The notes beneath the pieces are model-generated. The model was not told the DNA's origin. It saw nothing but the letters and a program-made list of their open reading frames with translations, and searched no databases. Positions 59,849-64,000 of a DNA stretch of 64,000 nt are shown piece by piece. The translations under genes were made by a program, and so were the position numbers. The DNA is from Clostridia bacterium (GTDB taxonomy: Bacteria; Bacillota; Clostridia; Oscillospirales; Acutalibacteraceae), in assembly GCA_900770165.1 (NCBI GenBank), contig CAAGJJ010000131.1, positions 1 to 64,000 of the forward strand. Reading direction: 5' to 3'. Position 1 is the first letter of the stretch; every line of letters starts with the position of its first letter.

Positions 59849-60475
59849 ATGGCAAGATATACAGGAGCTGTGTGCAGACTTTGCCGACGTGAAGGTCAAA
59901 AACTTTTCTTGAAAGGTGAAAGATGTTACACAGATAAATGTTCAGTAACACGAAGGAATTATGCACCAGGCCAGCATGGCCAGGGCCGTAAAAAGAGTTC
60001 TGAATATGGTATTCAGCTTCGTGCAAAGCAAATGACAAGACGTTACTATGGTGTATTAGAAAGTCAGTTTAGACATTATTATGAATTAGCTGAGAAGAAA
60101 GAAGGAAAAACTGGTGAGGTTTTACTTTCAATTCTTGAAACTCGTTTAGATAATGTTATTTATAGACTCGGTTGGGCTTCTTCTAGAGCAGAAGCAAGAC
60201 AATTAGTTGTTCATGGCCATTTTCAGGTAAATGGTAGAAGAGTAGATATTCCATCTTATTTGACAAAACCAGGCGAGGTTATTTCTATTTGTGAAAAAAG
60301 TCGTAATAGTGCAAAAATTAAGGCTATTTTAGAAACAAATGCCTCTCGCCCTATTCCAAAATGGTTAGAGATAAACCGCGACGCTTTAGAAGCTAAAGTA
60401 TTGTCTACTCCAACAAGAGAAGATATAGACTTAGCGGTTGAAGAGACTCTAATTGTTGAGTTATACTCCAAATAA
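59849..60475 (+). CDS. rpsD: 30S ribosomal protein S4
   Basis: A 208-aa assembly-initiating protein. The N terminus holds a zinc site (Cys9, Cys12, Cys26, Cys31), and the S4 domain has RLDNVIYRLGWASSRAEARQ. The ATG follows AGGAGGTG. S4 regulates the alpha operon in other bacteria, but the 33-base gap before it is too short for a full S4 leader. Confidence 0.97.
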   Translation: MARYTGAVCRLCRREGQKLFLKGERCYTDKCSVTRRNYAPGQHGQGRKKSSEYGIQLRAKQMTRRYYGVLESQFRHYYELAEKKEGKTGEVLLSILETRLDNVIYRLGWASSRAEARQLVVHGHFQVNGRRVDIPSYLTKPGEVISICEKSRNSAKIKAILETNASRPIPKWLEINRDALEAKVLSTPTREDIDLAVEETLIVELYSK

Positions 60476-60499
60476 TAACGGGGTTAAGGAGGGTCATTA

Positions 60500-61453
60500 G
60501 TGATCGAAATAGAAAAACCAAGAATAGAGGCCGAAACATTATCTGATGATGGGACTTATGGAAAGTTTATTGTTGAGCCACTTGAACGTGGATTTGGCAA
60601 TACTATGGGAAATAGTCTAAGAAGAGTTCTTCTGTCATCGTTACCAGGTGTAGCTGTAACAGCAATAAAAATTGATGGAGTTTTACATGAATTTTCTACA
60701 ATTCCAGGCGTTAAAGAAGATGTTGCTGAGATAATTTTAAATATAAAAGGCCTTACTGCTAAGTTGCATTGTGATGAACCAAAAACTGTTGAAATTAAGG
60801 CAGAAGGAATTTGTGAAGTTACAGCTGCTTCTATAATTTGTGACAGTGAAGTTGAAATATTAAATCCTCAGATGCACATTGCTACTTTAGGTGAAGGTGC
60901 AAAACTTTGTATGGAAATAACTCTTGATAAAGGAAGAGGTTACATTCCAGCAGAGAAAAATAAAGCTAATATGGTTAACAGTGTGATAGGATTATTACCT
61001 GTAGATTCAATTTATACACCGGTACTCAAAGTTAATTATAATGTTGAAAATACCCGTGTTGGACAAATTACAGACTTTGATAAACTTACTTTAGAAGTTT
61101 GGACAAACGGAGTTATAAATGCTCAAGAGGCAGTTTCACTGGCTGCAAAAGTTTTAACAGAACATTTGAATTTGTTTGTTGACCTTTCTGATGAAGCACA
61201 TAATACTGAAATTATGGTTGTTACCGATGAAAGTGCAAATGAAAAAGCCCTTGAAATGACTATTGAAGAATTAGATTTATCTGTTCGTTCATTTAACTGC
61301 TTAAAGAGAGCTGGTATTAATACTGTTGAAGATCTTATTAATAAGTCTGAAGATGAAATGATGAAGGTTAGAAATTTAGGTCGTAAGTCGCTTGAAGAGG
61401 TTATCTGTAAGCTAACGGCTTTAGGTTTTAGCTTTAATAAAAATGAGGAATAA
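60500..61453 (+). CDS. rpoA: RNA polymerase alpha subunit
   Basis: A 317-aa subunit that dimerises to start polymerase assembly. The N-domain has LERGFGNTMGNSLRRVLLSS and the C-domain (about 250-317) has NCLKRAGINTVEDLINKSE and LGRKSLEEV, which bind UP elements. GTG 60500 follows AAGGAGG. Confidence 0.97.
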   Translation: MIEIEKPRIEAETLSDDGTYGKFIVEPLERGFGNTMGNSLRRVLLSSLPGVAVTAIKIDGVLHEFSTIPGVKEDVAEIILNIKGLTAKLHCDEPKTVEIKAEGICEVTAASIICDSEVEILNPQMHIATLGEGAKLCMEITLDKGRGYIPAEKNKANMVNSVIGLLPVDSIYTPVLKVNYNVENTRVGQITDFDKLTLEVWTNGVINAQEAVSLAAKVLTEHLNLFVDLSDEAHNTEIMVVTDESANEKALEMTIEELDLSVRSFNCLKRAGINTVEDLINKSEDEMMKVRNLGRKSLEEVICKLTALGFSFNKNEE

Positions 61454-61493
61454 GGCAAATATCTAATAAATTTTACTAAAGGAGTGAATGTCG

Positions 61494-61835
61494 ATGCCAG
61501 GAACTAGAAAGCTCGGAAGAGACACTGCTCATAGAACTGCCATGCTTAGAGCTATGGTTACTTTCCTCCTTGAAAAGGGAAGTATTGAAACTACAGTTAG
61601 TCGTGCAAAAGAAGTACGTTCAATGACTGAAAAAATGATTACTCTAGCAAAGGAAAACAATCTTCATAATAAACGTTTAGCAATGGCCTTTATTACAAAG
61701 GAAGATGTTACTAAAAAGTTATTTGATGAGATTGCACCCAAGTATGCTGAAAGAAACGGTGGATATACTAGAATTTCAAAATTAGGTCCTCGCCGTGGAG
61801 ACGCAGCTGAAATGGCTATAATTGAGCTTATATAA
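61494..61835 (+). CDS. rplQ: 50S ribosomal protein L17
   Basis: A 113-aa protein near the tunnel exit, last gene of the supercluster. It begins PGTRKLGRDTAHRTAMLRAM and ends GDAAEMAIIELI. I chose ATG 61494, 9 bases after AAAGGAG; the ATG two codons earlier is only 3 bases from it. A terminator follows. Confidence 0.96.
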   Translation: MPGTRKLGRDTAHRTAMLRAMVTFLLEKGSIETTVSRAKEVRSMTEKMITLAKENNLHNKRLAMAFITKEDVTKKLFDEIAPKYAERNGGYTRISKLGPRRGDAAEMAIIELI

Positions 61836-61843
61836 AAAAATAA

Positions 61844-61877
61844 AAAACCTCTTGATTTTTATTAATCGAGAGGTTTT
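61844..61877 (+). terminator. terminator of the ribosomal supercluster
   Basis: A 13-bp stem (aaaacctcttgat, one wobble pair) with an 8-base loop and a T-rich 3' arm, starting 8 bases after the rplQ stop codon. Confidence 0.85.
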
Positions 61878-61893
61878 TATAATAATACTATTA

Positions 61894-61928
61894 AACCCCA
61901 TATTATCTATTATAGATAATATGGGGTT
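61894..61928. terminator. long palindrome, probably the terminator of the minus-strand gene
   Basis: A 35-base palindrome with 17-base perfect arms (aaccccatattatctat). On the minus strand it follows the stop at 61951 and runs into a T-rich stretch. It would also back up the rplQ terminator. Confidence 0.7.
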
Positions 61929-61950
61929 ATTTTAAAGTACTAGATTACTT

Positions 61951-62370
61951 TTAGTCATTCATTTTCTTAAGCTGAAATGCGCCAACCAGATATAAAATAG
62001 GAATTATATAGCTAATAATTGAAAAAACAATAATTGCTGTTAATGATCCATTTGTAGCGAAAATAGTAAATATATTGCTTATAGTTAGTAGTATAACATG
62101 GATTAAACCAGCGATAATACAAATTTTCGCTTTTTCAGGTTTATTGTAATTTATTATTCCCATAATGCCGATAATAGTTAATATAATTGATAAAGCAATT
62201 GCAAAAATTGATGAAATATACATATTAGTATATGAAGTATACATTGAATTCAATTCGCTTTTACTAGATAACATAACTAATACAACAGAAAAAATGTTAC
62301 TTAGTGTAGATAGAAAACCAAAAATGGTCATAATTATTCCCATGATTTTTAAGAGTTTTGATTGTTTCAT
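61951..62370 (-). CDS. small four-helix membrane protein of unknown function
   Basis: A 139-aa hydrophobic protein with four predicted helices (about 8-33, 50-72, 82-104 and 108-133) and short loops. It resembles the loosely defined DUF4064-like or tetraspan membrane proteins common in Clostridia, but I cannot place it firmly. ATG 62370 follows AAAGGGA. It lies 14 bp after the hydrogenase gene and so may be co-transcribed with it, though nothing in its sequence suggests a role in hydrogen metabolism. Confidence 0.75.
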   Translation of the reverse strand: MKQSKLLKIMGIIMTIFGFLSTLSNIFSVVLVMLSSKSELNSMYTSYTNMYISSIFAIALSIILTIIGIMGIINYNKPEKAKICIIAGLIHVILLTISNIFTIFATNGSLTAIIVFSIISYIIPILYLVGAFQLKKMND

Positions 62371-62384
62371 AGATATTTTTCCCT

Positions 62385-64000
62385 TTACTTAATATTTTTA
62401 TTTTCTTCTTTATAAAATTTAAATCTTTCAACGTAGCTTGTATGTAAAAGCTTGTGAGATAGATGGCTTCCTGGTTTTTCGAGGTATTCATTATAAACCG
62501 TTTTTATTATAGGGCTTTCGTGAGATTTTCTTAAAGGTAAATTCCTGTCTTCATCGTATAGTGCTTTTGATCTAAGTACTTTAAGATCTGTAAAGTTCCT
62601 AACTGAAGCAGGTTGAATAGGCTGTCCGCCACCATTTACACAGCCTCCTGGACAACACATTACCTCTATGAACTGATAATCGGATTCTCCATTTCGAATT
62701 TTGTCTAATAATATTGAAGCATTTTTTAAACCACTTGTAACGGCAACTTTTATATACATACCGTTAATTTTATATGTTGCCTCTTTAATATCTTCAGTTC
62801 CTCGAACTTCAGTGTAATCAACGTTTTCTATATCTTGGCCGGTTAGTGTATCTGCTGCAGTTCTAAGAGCAGCTTCCATAACACCTCCGGTAGCACCAAA
62901 TATAGCGCCGGCACCAGTTGATACACCTAATGTAGGATCAAAATCTTCATCCGGAAGATTTACAAAATCTATATGAGATCTTTTTATCATTCTTGATAAT
63001 TCACGCGTAGTAAGAACATAGTCTGTGTCAGGTAGTCCGGCACCATCTTGATCTTTGCGACCAATTTCAAATTTTTTAGCAGTACATGGCATAATGCTAA
63101 CAACTACAATATCTTTTGGATTTATATTGTTTTTCTCAGCGTACCATGACTTTATAATAGCTCCTGTCATTTGTTGGGGAGATTTACATGTTGATAAATG
63201 AGGCAATAGATCGGGATAATAGTGTTCACAGAATTTTATCCATCCAGGAGAACAGGATGTTATCATTGGGAGTATGCCGCCATTATTGACTCTATCTAAA
63301 AATTCATTGGCTTCTTCCATTATTGTTAAATCTGCTCCAAAATCAGTATCAAATACTTGGTCAAAGCCTAATCTGCGAAGGGCAGCAACCATTTTTCCTT
63401 TAACATTAGTTCCTATAGGCATATCAAAACACTCACCAAGAGTAGCTCTGATTGCAGGTGCTGTATGAACTACTACATGTTTCGTAGGATCATTTAGGGC
63501 ATTAAATACTTCATTAGTACAATCTTTTTCAGTTAATGCACCAGTAGGACAATTTACAATACATTGTCCGCAGGATATACAAGCAACGTCACCAAGATCC
63601 TTATTAAATGCACATCCTATGTTTGTGTCAAAACCACGGTCATTTGCTCCAATAACTGCAACCTTTTGGTTTTCACATGCAGCTACACAACGTCTGCATA
63701 GTATACATTTTTCGGGATCTCTAACTAGATGTTCAGAACTAACATCCTTTTTAAATGTAGGGTTAAATCCATCGAAGCGTCCTGCATCTTCAACACCGTA
63801 TTCATAAGATAGGGTTTGAAGTTCACAACTACCACTTCTTACACATGATAAACAGTTTCTATTATGGTTTGATAGGATCAACTCTATTGTTGTTTTTCTT
63901 GATTCCCTAACTTTATTTGTATTTGTGAATACTTCCATTCCTTCATTAACAGGATATACACACGATGCAACAAGGGAACGCGCTCCCTTAACTTCTACTA
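62385..64000 (-). CDS. hydA: [FeFe] hydrogenase large subunit (5' end outside window)
   Basis: Partial; the frame runs off the window edge, where VEVKGARSLVASCVYPVNEG continues a plant-type [2Fe-2S] domain. Next come the His-Cys cluster (CLSCVRSGSCELQ) and two [4Fe-4S] sites, CILCRRCVAACE and CISCGQCIVNCPTGAL. The H-cluster motifs are TSCSPGW, MPCTAKK and EVMCCPGGCVNGGGQP. The last has Cys where Ala is usual. The enzyme makes H2. The domain layout fits NADH-linked, possibly electron-bifurcating HydA; its HydB and HydC partners would lie beyond the edge. Confidence 0.94.
   Translation of the reverse strand, partial: VEVKGARSLVASCVYPVNEGMEVFTNTNKVRESRKTTIELILSNHNRNCLSCVRSGSCELQTLSYEYGVEDAGRFDGFNPTFKKDVSSEHLVRDPEKCILCRRCVAACENQKVAVIGANDRGFDTNIGCAFNKDLGDVACISCGQCIVNCPTGALTEKDCTNEVFNALNDPTKHVVVHTAPAIRATLGECFDMPIGTNVKGKMVAALRRLGFDQVFDTDFGADLTIMEEANEFLDRVNNGGILPMITSCSPGWIKFCEHYYPDLLPHLSTCKSPQQMTGAIIKSWYAEKNNINPKDIVVVSIMPCTAKKFEIGRKDQDGAGLPDTDYVLTTRELSRMIKRSHIDFVNLPDEDFDPTLGVSTGAGAIFGATGGVMEAALRTAADTLTGQDIENVDYTEVRGTEDIKEATYKINGMYIKVAVTSGLKNASILLDKIRNGESDYQFIEVMCCPGGCVNGGGQPIQPASVRNFTDLKVLRSKALYDEDRNLPLRKSHESPIIKTVYNEYLEKPGSHLSHKLLHTSYVERFKFYKEENKNIK

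Noticed and set aside
61838..61880. Special regulatory element downstream of rplQ
   Set aside because: A plain terminator explains the hairpin; nothing further could be supported.

Overview
The window reads as an AT-rich, Gram-positive, spore-forming anaerobe of the class Clostridia. The evidence is a SpoIID sporulation protein, strong AGGAGG ribosome sites with many TTG and GTG starts, a clostridial-type [FeFe] hydrogenase, a short eukaryote/archaeal-type ProRS, and an unbroken S10-spc-alpha ribosomal supercluster. I saw no rRNA, tRNA, prophage, CRISPR array or intact insertion sequence. Most of the window is core chromosome.

Layout. 1-7.5 kb: a set of small hairpins, a TfoX-N protein, dusB, gap, an unknown membrane protein, spoIID, tspO, a SLOG-fold protein, a MITE-like inverted-repeat element and hflX. 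7.6-14.1 kb: polA, an arginine-phosphatase-like enzyme, rimI, tsaD and GTP-type PEP carboxykinase. 14.1-20.4 kb: an ABC-F ATPase with one apparently dead ATP site, a 1211-aa multidomain metallophosphoesterase without a visible signal peptide, and a VanY-like carboxypeptidase. 20.4-30 kb: gltX and glnS, birA and a DUF6483 protein on the other strand, then a run of DUF951, prfA, tsaC, coaE, a lytic transglycosylase and an M18 aminopeptidase.

30-38.7 kb: a transglutaminase-like lipoprotein, the folate genes folE-folP-folB-folK, a SpoIIE-type phosphatase receptor, and a TPP riboswitch with its terminator in front of a thiamine-precursor ABC transporter. 38.8-43.9 kb (minus strand): a shikimate operon transcribed aroE-aroK-aroB-aroA-aroC-chorismate mutase. 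44-46 kb: acpP and proS. 46.2-61.9 kb: a structured leader, then rpsJ to rplQ with secY, adk, map, a KOW protein, infA and rpoA embedded. rpmD and rpmJ are short but clearly present. 62-64 kb (minus strand): a small membrane protein and a hydrogenase whose 5' end lies outside the window.

I did not find a clear new multi-gene system. The most unusual items are the large phosphoesterase (15.9-19.5 kb), the asymmetric ABC-F protein, the inverted-repeat element with outward promoters (5.86-6.12 kb), the gltX ribosome site bridged by a hairpin, the rpsJ leader with a possible attenuator, and a possible OadG-like remnant before proS.
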